Shown: one piece after another, positions 56,896 through 64,000 of the stretch
Layout of the letters: each line of letters opens with the position of its first letter
Numbering within the stretch: position 1 is the first letter of the stretch
NCBI RefSeq assembly: GCF_004123905.1
Contig: NZ_MZXW01000011.1
Coordinates: 1 to 64,000 of the forward strand
Reading direction: 5' to 3'
Origin: Bradyrhizobium betae
Lineage (GTDB): Bacteria > Pseudomonadota > Alphaproteobacteria > Rhizobiales > Xanthobacteraceae
Length of the DNA stretch: 64,000 nucleotides
Notes under the pieces: model-generated
Told to the model about the DNA's origin: nothing
The model's database searches: none
Seen by the model: only the letters and a program-made list of their open reading frames with translations
Translations under genes and position numbers: made by a program

Positions 56896-59800
56896 TCAGG
56901 TCAGCTCGCCGCCCCTCGCGAGCGCCTCGTTCAGCAGCGCCTCGGCCTTGTGCTGGAGCGGCAGCGCACCGCTTTCGGAGGCGATCGCGATGGCCGCCCG
57001 CAGGGCGACGATGATCGCGGCCTTGTTCGCGGCATCCGAGGCTGGCGTCACGATGGCCTCGCCAAGCAGGGCCTCGGCCTCGAGCCCCGAAAACCCCTGC
57101 TGGCGGGCAGTGTTGCGCGCCTCGCGCAGCATATTCTGTGCGGCATTGACGTCGCCGAGACGCCAGGTGGCGAGCGCGAGATAGATCGAGCTGCGCAGCA
57201 CCGCCGAGGTATAGCCGACCGCCTTCGCCTCCTCGCGCGCCTCGGCCAGCATGCCGCGCGCCCGGTCGAACAGCCCCTGCTCCAGATAGGCGATGCCGAG
57301 ATGACAGGCGAGCACCGGCACGAACAGGCGGATGCCGTGCTTCTGCGCCAGCACAAAGCCGTCTTCAAGGATGGCAGCGGCCGCCGCCGGATCGCCGCGG
57401 CCGAGCATCAGCCAGCCGCCGCTATAGGCGGCACCGGCCCGATCATAGGGGCGATCGGTCTCGGCCGCGATCGCGGACGCCTGTTGCTGGAGCTGCGCGG
57501 CGGTATCGAGTTCGCCCATCACGGTGTGGGTAAAACCCTTCATCATGCAGCAGAGCAGCAGCAAATATCTTGGGGTCGTCCCGATCGGAGCACTGGCGTC
57601 CGGGCCCGCCAGCTGGGCATGAGCCAGCGCCAATGTCTGCACAGCTTCGCGGTAGCGGCCGGCGAGGAAATAGGCCTGTCCGAGACCGTATCTTGCAAGA
57701 TTGAGCCAACCCTGATTGCCCCACTCCTCCGCGAGGCGGACCACCTCTTCAGACACCACGACCGCCTCAACCGGTGCTCCATAGAAGTTCTGCGCGCCGG
57801 CTCTGACCGTCATGGCGGCAACCCTGCGCCCGATGTCGTCGATCGCGCCGGCCCTTCGCTCGGCCTCTTTTCCAAGGTCGAGCCACTCGGCCACCTGGCC
57901 GGACGCGATGAAGGCCGCGCGTGCTTCCATCCGCAGGTCGATCGCATCGGTCTCCCGCAAAGGCGTCATCGCGGTCTTGTCGAGCGCGCCCATCGCGATT
58001 TCGAAATAATTCGCCGCGTCGGAAAAGGCCGACCGGCTCAGGCATTTTCGTCCTGCGCTCTTGCCGTGAACGAACGCCTTGTACCAATCCTTGGCCCGCA
58101 CCGCGTGATAGCAGAGCGTATCGGGCTCATCCGTGGACGTTCCGTCGCTCTCGAACGTCGCAAGCACGCGCGCATGAATGTCTTCGCGCACCTTGTCGAC
58201 CATCGAATCGTAGGTCACCTGGCGGACCATCTCGTGCCGAAATTCGAGCGCGTCATCCAGTTCGCTGTCGATTCTCACCAGCAGCTCGGCGCGATCAAGC
58301 GCCGCGAGGCCATCCTGAAGGGCATCCTCGGGCAGCTCGGCGAGCTTACGCAGCATGGCGACGCTCGATCTCGGCCCAAGCGCGGCCGCGATCTGCAACA
58401 CGGAACGTTCCTGACGCGACACCCGATCAAGGCGCGCCGCAATCACGCCCTGGATGCTGGAGGGAATGCCGAGTTCCTCGATCGGGCGCACGAGCGCGAG
58501 ATCGCCCCACTGGCCGCGGAGCGTTCCGCTGTCCCGCAAGCCCCGGCAGACCTCCTCGATGAAGAGAGGGACGTTGGCTGTGTGCGAAATGATCCGGTTC
58601 TTCAGATCGTCGTTCGCCGCGGAAGGACCGAGCATGTCGGCCAGCATGGCCAGCCCGGAATCGTCGTCGAGGGGCCGCATCGCGACGACCTCGGCACGGC
58701 AGCGCGCGATCCAGACCGGCATGCCGTTCGGCCTGGAGGTGAGGAGCACGAGAAGATCGGGCGCCTGCAGCGAAGCAATCGCAGCCATGACCGTATCGCT
58801 GGCCCGGTCGATCCAGTGCAGATCCTCGAGCAGAAGCACCGTCCGTTGACGGCGGGCGATGCCATCGACGATGGCGCAGCTTGCATCGGAGATCGCACGT
58901 CCTCTCGCGTGGGGCTCGAGCTGATTCCATTGCGGATTCGATATCGGCAGATCGAGCACCGCGTCGAGGGCGCAGCGCTGAATCTCCCCGAGGTCCTCCC
59001 TGATATCTCCAGGGCCGTCGGGGTCCCTTGCAGCGGTCTCCAGAACCGAGAGCAAAACCCGCTTGAGCGTGCTGAACGAAGCGCCCTGGAGATTCGGGCT
59101 GCACTCGGCATCGATCATGCGCCAGCCCTGCCCCCTGAGTTCCTGGACGAACTCGTGTGCGAGCCGCGATTTGCCGATGCCGGCGTCGCCGAGCAGCAGG
59201 ACCGTCTGCCGGTTCGATCTGGCGTTCTCGACGGCACGCGCCAGCAGCGCCCGCTCGGTCGTGCGATCGACGAACCGGGAGACGCTGCGCGCCCGTCGCA
59301 CCCGCCAGCTCGACAGGTCACTCGCACCCACGATCCGGTAGACCGGCACAGACTGGTTGAAGCCCCGTAGCAGCTTGCCGCCGAGAAACTCGAAGCGGAC
59401 GTGACCCTCGGCAAGCTCCTGGCAGGCCTGCGACACGTAGATCTGATTCGCCTCGGCCGCCGACTCCAGTCGGGCGGCCAGATGCTGGGCCGCCCCGCCG
59501 ATCTCGTAGACCTTGGAAAACTCGCTGGCGACCATGTAGGCAACGACATGGCCGGAGTGGAGACCGACCCGAACCTGAAGTCCGGGGTCACCCAGGCCAG
59601 CGACGCGCCGGACCAGCTCGATCGCCGCGTGGCACGCCAAGGGCGCGTGATTGTCGTCCGCGATCGGGGCGCCGAACACCGCTGCGAGCCCGTCGCCCAA
59701 TTCCTTGCTGACGATGCCCCCGAATTGACGCACCGCCCCCCTCATCGCGGCCAGGGCCGGCTCCAGCCGCGAGACCGCCTCCTCCGGATCGAGCTCGGCG

Positions 59801-59949
59801 ACCAGCCCGGTTGAATCAATGACGTCGGCGCGGAGGATCGTCACGAACCGGCGTTCGCTGTCCGGCTCGGAACGCCGCACGGCCACCCCGCATTTGGAGC
59901 ACCAGCTATCGCTTGGGTCGATCGTCGACTGGCACGCGACACAATGCAT
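56896..59949 (-). CDS. class III cyclase / AAA ATPase / TPR regulator
   Basis: A 1017-residue multidomain protein. A zinc ribbon (CVAC at 3-6, CSKC at 17-20) leads into a class III nucleotide cyclase domain (residues 33-205): metal Asp42 in RADVIDST and Asp86 in ELGDGLAAVF are kept, but the place of the transition-state Asn is His156 (QHLAAR), with Arg160 kept. An AAA/STAND ATPase follows, with Walker A GDAGIGKS at 254-261 and Walker B VLLLEDLHW near 375. From about 620 onward lie helical repeats of the TPR type. It may be a signal-dependent cyclase or a degenerate sensor. The gene stands alone. Confidence 0.9.
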   Translation of the reverse strand: MHCVACQSTIDPSDSWCSKCGVAVRRSEPDSERRFVTILRADVIDSTGLVAELDPEEAVSRLEPALAAMRGAVRQFGGIVSKELGDGLAAVFGAPIADDNHAPLACHAAIELVRRVAGLGDPGLQVRVGLHSGHVVAYMVASEFSKVYEIGGAAQHLAARLESAAEANQIYVSQACQELAEGHVRFEFLGGKLLRGFNQSVPVYRIVGASDLSSWRVRRARSVSRFVDRTTERALLARAVENARSNRQTVLLLGDAGIGKSRLAHEFVQELRGQGWRMIDAECSPNLQGASFSTLKRVLLSVLETAARDPDGPGDIREDLGEIQRCALDAVLDLPISNPQWNQLEPHARGRAISDASCAIVDGIARRQRTVLLLEDLHWIDRASDTVMAAIASLQAPDLLVLLTSRPNGMPVWIARCRAEVVAMRPLDDDSGLAMLADMLGPSAANDDLKNRIISHTANVPLFIEEVCRGLRDSGTLRGQWGDLALVRPIEELGIPSSIQGVIAARLDRVSRQERSVLQIAAALGPRSSVAMLRKLAELPEDALQDGLAALDRAELLVRIDSELDDALEFRHEMVRQVTYDSMVDKVREDIHARVLATFESDGTSTDEPDTLCYHAVRAKDWYKAFVHGKSAGRKCLSRSAFSDAANYFEIAMGALDKTAMTPLRETDAIDLRMEARAAFIASGQVAEWLDLGKEAERRAGAIDDIGRRVAAMTVRAGAQNFYGAPVEAVVVSEEVVRLAEEWGNQGWLNLARYGLGQAYFLAGRYREAVQTLALAHAQLAGPDASAPIGTTPRYLLLLCCMMKGFTHTVMGELDTAAQLQQQASAIAAETDRPYDRAGAAYSGGWLMLGRGDPAAAAAILEDGFVLAQKHGIRLFVPVLACHLGIAYLEQGLFDRARGMLAEAREEAKAVGYTSAVLRSSIYLALATWRLGDVNAAQNMLREARNTARQQGFSGLEAEALLGEAIVTPASDAANKAAIIVALRAAIAIASESGALPLQHKAEALLNEALARGGELT

Positions 59950-60240
59950 TTCAGTGCCTTACAGAAAGTCACGGCGCCGTCTGTTGCCAACCGGCGCTCA
60001 CGAAGAGCCTGACACAAGATTACCCATCGCAGGATTCGTGGCAATCAAACTTGCAAACCAGTATGGCTGCATCTCCGGCGGGCGGATATCTGGACGAAGC
60101 ACATTTTTGAGTGATACCGTTTTGCGCGCGCGAGAATGGGGCCGCGCGCTCTGGGGGCGCTGAGGCCTTCATTCCGGCCGACGAGCTTTGCCGGGCTGCA
60201 AATGGCCCTGATTGATTAGATCATAGCGAAGGACAAGGCG

Positions 60241-60732
60241 ATGGGCGGAAGGACATACAGCGGCAAGCAGTTCAGAGACCTGATGAACAGCAATTATTAC
60301 CCGCTGGCGAACATGAAGAAGAGCGTGGCCAAGCTCAAGGCATCGGACCAGATCGATCTGCCGACCCTGGAGTACGGCCAGTATCACCTGATCTTGAACC
60401 CGGCATCGAGCTGGCCGCAGGGCAGCGCCAAGTACTGGCACAAGGAGAAGGGCCGGGCCCGCGTCGATCTCAGCACCCAGCCGAACACGGTCGCCCTGTC
60501 CAAGGACGAGCCGGGCGTGATCCCGCTCACGCGATGCGACCTGCTCGATGCCTGCGTGCGGAAGTGCTTCAATTCCGAGCCGCCGATCCCGATGAAGACC
60601 AACATCATCGTCCACGCGCCGAGCGACGCCTATGCCCACCGCCACGAGATCCGGCTGGAGTGGGAGTACAAGAAGGGCTCGGACAAACCGACACTGCTCT
60701 ATCTGACGATGGTCTGTCCGCACCGGGATTGA
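60241..60732 (+). CDS. hypothetical protein upstream of the nuclease-like gene
   Basis: A 163-residue protein, Lys-rich and probably soluble, starting MGGRTYSGKQFRDLMNSNYYP. Features are a YGQYHLILNPASSWPQGSAKYWHKEKG stretch, three Cys (RCDLLDACVRKC) and a C-terminal beta-rich part (RLEWEYKKGSDKPTLLYLTMVCPH). I do not recognise a family. AAGGA lies seven bases before the ATG. It precedes the nuclease-like gene by 232 bases on the same strand and could be its partner or immunity-like protein; that is speculation. Confidence 0.68.
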   Translation: MGGRTYSGKQFRDLMNSNYYPLANMKKSVAKLKASDQIDLPTLEYGQYHLILNPASSWPQGSAKYWHKEKGRARVDLSTQPNTVALSKDEPGVIPLTRCDLLDACVRKCFNSEPPIPMKTNIIVHAPSDAYAHRHEIRLEWEYKKGSDKPTLLYLTMVCPHRD

Positions 60733-60964
60733 TCTTCGGCCGCCTTTGGGTCGGTCCGTAATCATTGTCATCGCCTCTCGCGCGCCCGGCGTGCGGGAGG
60801 CATTTGCTTTCCGGGCCGTCCGAGCTGTCGCCACAGCCGCAACGTGTCGCGCCTGTCCCAGCTGTCGTCATGGGCGTGTCGCACGAAGATGATTCGTTGC
60901 TGTCGATAGCGTGCGCGAGTCACTTCACCGAAGTGACCGTCGCGCGCTTTGACAGGAGCGGCCG

Positions 60965-62002
60965 ATGCCCGTTGGACTGCTGGAGGTCGAAGGCACCATT
61001 GCCGTCAAGCAGTTCTGGCCGGAGGGACGGTCGGACGCCGACACCACCAAGGTCGTGGTGAACATCGCGCCGGATGCGATCCGCTTCCGCAAGAACGATA
61101 CCTCACCGTTCCAGCCGACCCATGTGTTCGAGGGCGCCAAGGTCAAGGGCCGCACCGCGACGGCGCCGATCAAGAACGGCAAGCTCACCATTCGCCTCCA
61201 GGGCATCGACGCGCCCGAGCTGCACTACATGCCCTCGCCGCTCTCGCCCGCCGAGAAGAAGGGGCTGACGGACGCCAAGAAGCAGGCCTATCACGAGGTC
61301 ACCCATTCCTACCGGCAATTCCTCGGCGCGACGTCGAGCAAGGCGCTGCATGATTTCCTCTCTGGCGCGGGCGAAGCCACGCTCGCCTGTCGGGTGTTCA
61401 CCCATGTCGATGCGCCGAACGAGGTGTTCGACACCTATGGGCGGCTGGTCGGCGACATCGAGGTGACGGTCGGCGGCCACACGATCGACGTCAACCACTG
61501 GCTGGTCGAGCAGGGCTTTGCCTATCCGACGTTCTACTCCTCGATGAACGACGACGAGATCAAGGCCTTCCTCGCGCTCGCCAAGACCGCGCGCACCAGG
61601 AAGCTACCGGTCTGGAAGAACCTCGCCAAGACGATTGGTGCCTTCGACTTCGAACTGCGCGAGCCCAAGGCGGGCGAGATTGCCGTGCTCGCGACCGACA
61701 AAGGCGCGATCATCCTGCCAAAGCTCTACCGCCGTTACACAAATTGGTCCGCGCGCAAGAAGGCGAAGATCACGAGCCAGAATTTCCAGAAATTCCTGAG
61801 CGAAGGATCCGGCGGCAAGCCCGACACCTGCTACGAGATCGACGATTTTCTGGCGAACGGCGTGCACTCTGCCACGCCGCGGAATTTTGCGGAGTTCGTC
61901 GAGGCCGGGAAGACGATCAAGTTTCAGCCGGAGGGGCTGGTGTTTGGGGAGGCGCCGTCGAGCCTGGTCGGGGCGGATGGGAAGCCGATCAAGGCGTTTT
62001 GA
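60965..62002 (+). CDS. staphylococcal nuclease-fold (thermonuclease) family protein
   Basis: A 345-residue protein with an SNase-like domain at about residues 60-210. The catalytic set is intact: Arg77, Asp82 and Glu85 in RLQGIDAPE correspond to SNase Arg35, Asp40 and Glu43, and Arg160 in DTYGR corresponds to Arg87; WLVEQGFAYP follows. There is no signal peptide and no clear DGDT calcium loop; instead a 60-residue N-terminal extension (MPVGLLEVEGTIAVKQFWPEG...) and a 135-residue C-terminal region of unknown type are present. AGGAG sits six bases before the ATG. Confidence 0.85.
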   Translation: MPVGLLEVEGTIAVKQFWPEGRSDADTTKVVVNIAPDAIRFRKNDTSPFQPTHVFEGAKVKGRTATAPIKNGKLTIRLQGIDAPELHYMPSPLSPAEKKGLTDAKKQAYHEVTHSYRQFLGATSSKALHDFLSGAGEATLACRVFTHVDAPNEVFDTYGRLVGDIEVTVGGHTIDVNHWLVEQGFAYPTFYSSMNDDEIKAFLALAKTARTRKLPVWKNLAKTIGAFDFELREPKAGEIAVLATDKGAIILPKLYRRYTNWSARKKAKITSQNFQKFLSEGSGGKPDTCYEIDDFLANGVHSATPRNFAEFVEAGKTIKFQPEGLVFGEAPSSLVGADGKPIKAF

Positions 62003-62227
62003 GCGGGCCGCGAACAGAAATGATTCGCGCAAGACTGTCTCTGCGTTGCAAATCACTTACCGCGCGTCGTGTCATCCCCGAAAGAGAACTGCGCGGCTAT
62101 TGCCGCGCGGTGTGAGTTGGTGCGGCAGTCCTGGATTGACGGCCTGGAACATGCCTCGTGGCGAGGGCTGAAAGCCAGATGGCCCCTTGAGCCCATTCAG
62201 AACATAGCTGCACCTGGAGAGAATTTG

Positions 62228-62659
62228 ATGGAAGCCCGCGTAAGGAAGTTTTTCGAGCGATACGAGAGCTTTTTCAATCGGTCCCTTGCCGGCGACATAG
62301 ACATGGATGAGATCGCATCGCTTTATGCCTCCGACTTCATTGCGGCCTCGCCCGCCGGGGTCATCACCGGAAAGAACGACGATCAACTCAAACAAGTCAT
62401 GGCGCAAGGCTATGCACGCTATCGGGCGATAGGAACGAAGGAAATGCGGATACGCAATGTCCGCCTCTCCCCAATAGACGAACATCATTGCGTGGCCCAT
62501 GTTGCGTGGACGGCAACCTATGCCCGGCAGGATCGGGCGGTGGTAGCGATAGATTTTGATGTCCACTACCTGGTCCAGAAGCTGGATGGGGAGCCGAAGG
62601 TTTTCGGCTGGGTGTCAGGCGATGAGCAGGCGCTTTTGAGGAAGCACGGTATCATCTGA
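62228..62659 (+). CDS. NTF2-like (SnoaL/DUF4440-type) protein
   Basis: A 143-residue protein with the NTF2-like pattern: an N-terminal helix pair (VRKFFERYESFFNRS, MDEIASLYASDFIAASPAG), then TGKNDDQLKQVMAQGYARYRAIG and beta strands (MRIRNVRLSPIDEHHCVAHVAWTATYARQDRAVVAIDFDVHYLVQK). Such folds bind small molecules; no function is known. ATG 62228 follows GGAGAG; an upstream frame from 62069 is rejected for lack of protein character. It ends before a repeat-rich gap. Confidence 0.78.
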   Translation: MEARVRKFFERYESFFNRSLAGDIDMDEIASLYASDFIAASPAGVITGKNDDQLKQVMAQGYARYRAIGTKEMRIRNVRLSPIDEHHCVAHVAWTATYARQDRAVVAIDFDVHYLVQKLDGEPKVFGWVSGDEQALLRKHGII

Positions 62660-62851
62660 AGTCCACTTTCCACGCTCTCTTGTCATGGGCGATGGCTCCG
62701 CGAATTTCGGATCGTCCCCCAAAGCGGACCACGCGAGGCCGACTGGCCGAGTTTGGCGCGTTTCGCAGCGAGACGCTTACCCATCTGAGGTGGCCGCACC
62801 GAGCAAGGGGCTCGTCGTGGCTCGAGACGGCCAGCGCGCCATCCCCAAACA

Positions 62852-62880
62852 AAAATGGCCCGCTCGATGCGGGCCATTTT
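62852..62880. terminator. bidirectional terminator hairpin
   Basis: AAAATGGCCCGC (62852-62863) pairs perfectly with GCGGGCCATTTT (62869-62880) around TCGAT. A-run on one side and T-run on the other allow termination in both directions, between the NTF2-like gene and the hydrolase gene. Confidence 0.8.
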
Positions 62881-62912
62881 CGCATCGGATTGCGGCGACA
62901 GTTCACTTAACT

Positions 62913-62965
62913 GGCGGTTTCACAAATGGAGTGCAACACGTTGAACTTCATTTTGTGAAACCGCC
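62913..62965. repeat. long imperfect palindrome
   Basis: GGCGGTTTCACAAA (62913-62926) pairs perfectly with TTTGTGAAACCGCC (62952-62965). Pairing continues inward (TGGAGTGCAAC against GTTGAACTTCA) with one bulge and two mismatches to a two-base centre, giving a stem of about 25 bp. It has no T tract and is unlike the other repeats in the window. Confidence 0.75.
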
Positions 62966-63021
62966 CTCTCCATTAATTGTGGACCGGCCGCATCTGACGG
63001 CGAATCGAAACCGGCGGCCTC

Positions 63022-64000
63022 TCACTTGCAGGGAGCCTGCGCGATCATCCGAGCCTGTTCGAGGAAGTTCTGCACGGGCACGGTGGCCGGGTGGGCCTCG
63101 TCCTCACGTGCATCGGTGTCGTATTTGTGCACCACCACCATGCCGGATTTGGGGATGACCAATATCCATTGGCCGAAATAGCCCCAGGCGAGATAAGAGC
63201 CTGCCAACGGCGAGTCATCCGGCAATTCGGGAATCCACCACAGGAGCCCGTAGGACATGCGGCGGCGAACGGCTGATGGCGGATGCATCTCTGCCGAAGG
63301 CGTGACCGGCCTTGTGATCAATTGCGTCCAGCCGGCCGGCACGATCCGGCGTCCCTGCCATTGGCCTTCCGCCATCATCAGCTCACCAATGCGCGCCATA
63401 TCGCGGGCCGAAAGATAGAAGGGATAAGCGAGGTGGGTTGAACGCGAAAGCCTGCCGGTGCGGCGATGGCGCTCGCGGACGAAATCCTCCAGGCCCAGGG
63501 GAGACGCGATCTCCTGAGCGAAGGCATCGTAGAGATTGCGTTGCGTGCGCTGCTCGTAGATGTCGCCTGCGACGTTGAAATCCCAGTTGTTGTAGAGAAA
63601 ATATTGGCCCGGCGCCTGCGAGCCGCGCGGAGGTGCGCCCGCCGCGTCGTCACCGGGATTGGCGGCCGGATGATAAACCCCCGAGCGCGCCGCGAGCAGA
63701 TCGCGCACCCGCGCCTGTCGCTCGAGCGGCAGCAAGCCGCCGAGATCATCGATACCGAGCTCGGCCAGCGTCGCATCGAGATCGACACGACCGTCCGCCA
63801 CGGGTTGTCCGTAGAGTATCGCAAGCAGGCTTTTTCTCACCGACCGAACGAGAGACGGACGGGCGATGGGCCCCTCGCTAAAGACGATCTGATCGCCGCG
63901 CACCGCCATGAATGTGGTCGTCGCCTGATTGCGCAGCCTTTCGCGGACCTCCGCCAAGACGGCACGGCACTCGGCGCTTTGGGCAGCCTGGCCATCGGTG
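63022..64000 (-). CDS. serine hydrolase, class C beta-lactamase-like (5' end outside window)
   Basis: At least 326 residues of a beta-lactamase/penicillin-binding-protein-like hydrolase; the frame stays open to the window edge, so the N-terminus is missing (the TTG at 63957 is not a credible start). SVRKSLLA carries the SxxK nucleophile and Lys, YNNWDFN supplies the YxN element, and a HPATVPVQNF stretch lies near the C-terminus. PFYLSARDMARIGELMM and SYGLLWWIPE are family-typical. These enzymes are often esterases or peptidases rather than true beta-lactamases. C-terminal residues end in APCK. Confidence 0.88.
   Translation of the reverse strand, partial: TDGQAAQSAECRAVLAEVRERLRNQATTTFMAVRGDQIVFSEGPIARPSLVRSVRKSLLAILYGQPVADGRVDLDATLAELGIDDLGGLLPLERQARVRDLLAARSGVYHPAANPGDDAAGAPPRGSQAPGQYFLYNNWDFNVAGDIYEQRTQRNLYDAFAQEIASPLGLEDFVRERHRRTGRLSRSTHLAYPFYLSARDMARIGELMMAEGQWQGRRIVPAGWTQLITRPVTPSAEMHPPSAVRRRMSYGLLWWIPELPDDSPLAGSYLAWGYFGQWILVIPKSGMVVVHKYDTDAREDEAHPATVPVQNFLEQARMIAQAPCK

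Larger units (their letters stand above)
62660..63021. other. 362-base gap with hairpins and no gene
   Basis: No frame here has convincing protein character. It carries a terminator-like hairpin at 62852-62880 and a long imperfect palindrome at 62913-62965, described separately. The first part (62685-62830) is unremarkable GC-rich sequence. Confidence 0.5.

Noticed and set aside
56950-59370. Plus-strand open frame of 806 codons
   Set aside because: It is antisense to the cyclase/AAA/TPR gene and has no recognisable domain.
62685-63158. Frame over the gap between the NTF2-like and hydrolase genes
   Set aside because: It crosses a perfect terminator hairpin and a long palindrome, and the translation looks random.
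63022-63957. TTG at 63957 as the start of the serine hydrolase
   Set aside because: The frame continues open to the window edge with plausible residues, and the family has more N-terminal sequence, so the gene is treated as partial.

Overview
The window is GC-rich and densely coding, with the gene content of Bradyrhizobium or a close relative (Rhodopseudomonas, Nitrobacteraceae): many branched-chain-amino-acid-type (HAAT) ABC transporters, TRAP transporters, acyl-CoA and aromatic-acid catabolism, WYL, IclR, MarR and LysR regulators, and abundant short palindromic intergenic repeats. I see no rRNA, tRNA, CRISPR array or intact insertion sequence. The assignment rests on gene content and remembered protein similarity; no search was run.

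Region 1 (0.2-18.5 kb) looks like a fatty/dicarboxylic acid uptake and beta-oxidation locus. On the minus strand, pimF-pimA-pimC-pimD-like genes, a short-chain dehydrogenase, glpK and a GNAT gene follow one another. An IclR-type regulator is divergent, with a perfect 19-bp palindrome in the shared promoter. On the plus strand come livG-livF-livH-livM and three tandem paralogous substrate-binding proteins, each followed by its own terminator, then a MOFRL-type glycerate kinase gene. The layout resembles my recollection of the R. palustris pim locus, but the thiolase gene pimB is absent.

Region 2 (20-37.4 kb) is a split hydroxycinnamate/4-hydroxybenzoate locus: a CouR-like MarR repressor divergent from a three-gene ABC transporter (permease, permease-ATPase fusion, ATPase), pobA divergent from a TRAP transporter (TarPQM-like), a DUF3237 protein, a crotonase-type hydratase/lyase, feruloyl-CoA synthetase, an HSD10-like dehydrogenase, a 4-hydroxybenzoyl-CoA thioesterase-like protein and a CouP-like binding protein. 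The MarR promoter, the pobA promoter and the hydratase promoter share a TTAT-N5-ATA operator-like motif, so one repressor may control all three. A flavin oxidase/LysR pair and a PaaI-type thioesterase lie inside this region.

Region 3 (37.5-50.5 kb) is mixed: two glutathione-transferase genes each near a divergent WYL/YafY regulator with related operators, a YkgJ-type protein, a DUF3307 membrane protein, a stand-alone TAXI binding protein, a cyclic-nucleotide-gated potassium channel, a crotonase, DUF6157, a fatty-acid desaturase with a MetX-like hydrolase, and a metallo-beta-lactamase-fold protein with a zinc ribbon.

Region 4 (50.6-64 kb) holds an MFS transporter, an acyl-CoA synthetase divergent from another HAAT binding protein, DUF2059, an OpgC-type acyltransferase, a 1017-residue cyclase/AAA/TPR regulator, a small unknown protein followed by a staphylococcal-nuclease-fold protein, an NTF2-like protein, and a serine beta-lactamase-like hydrolase that runs off the right edge.
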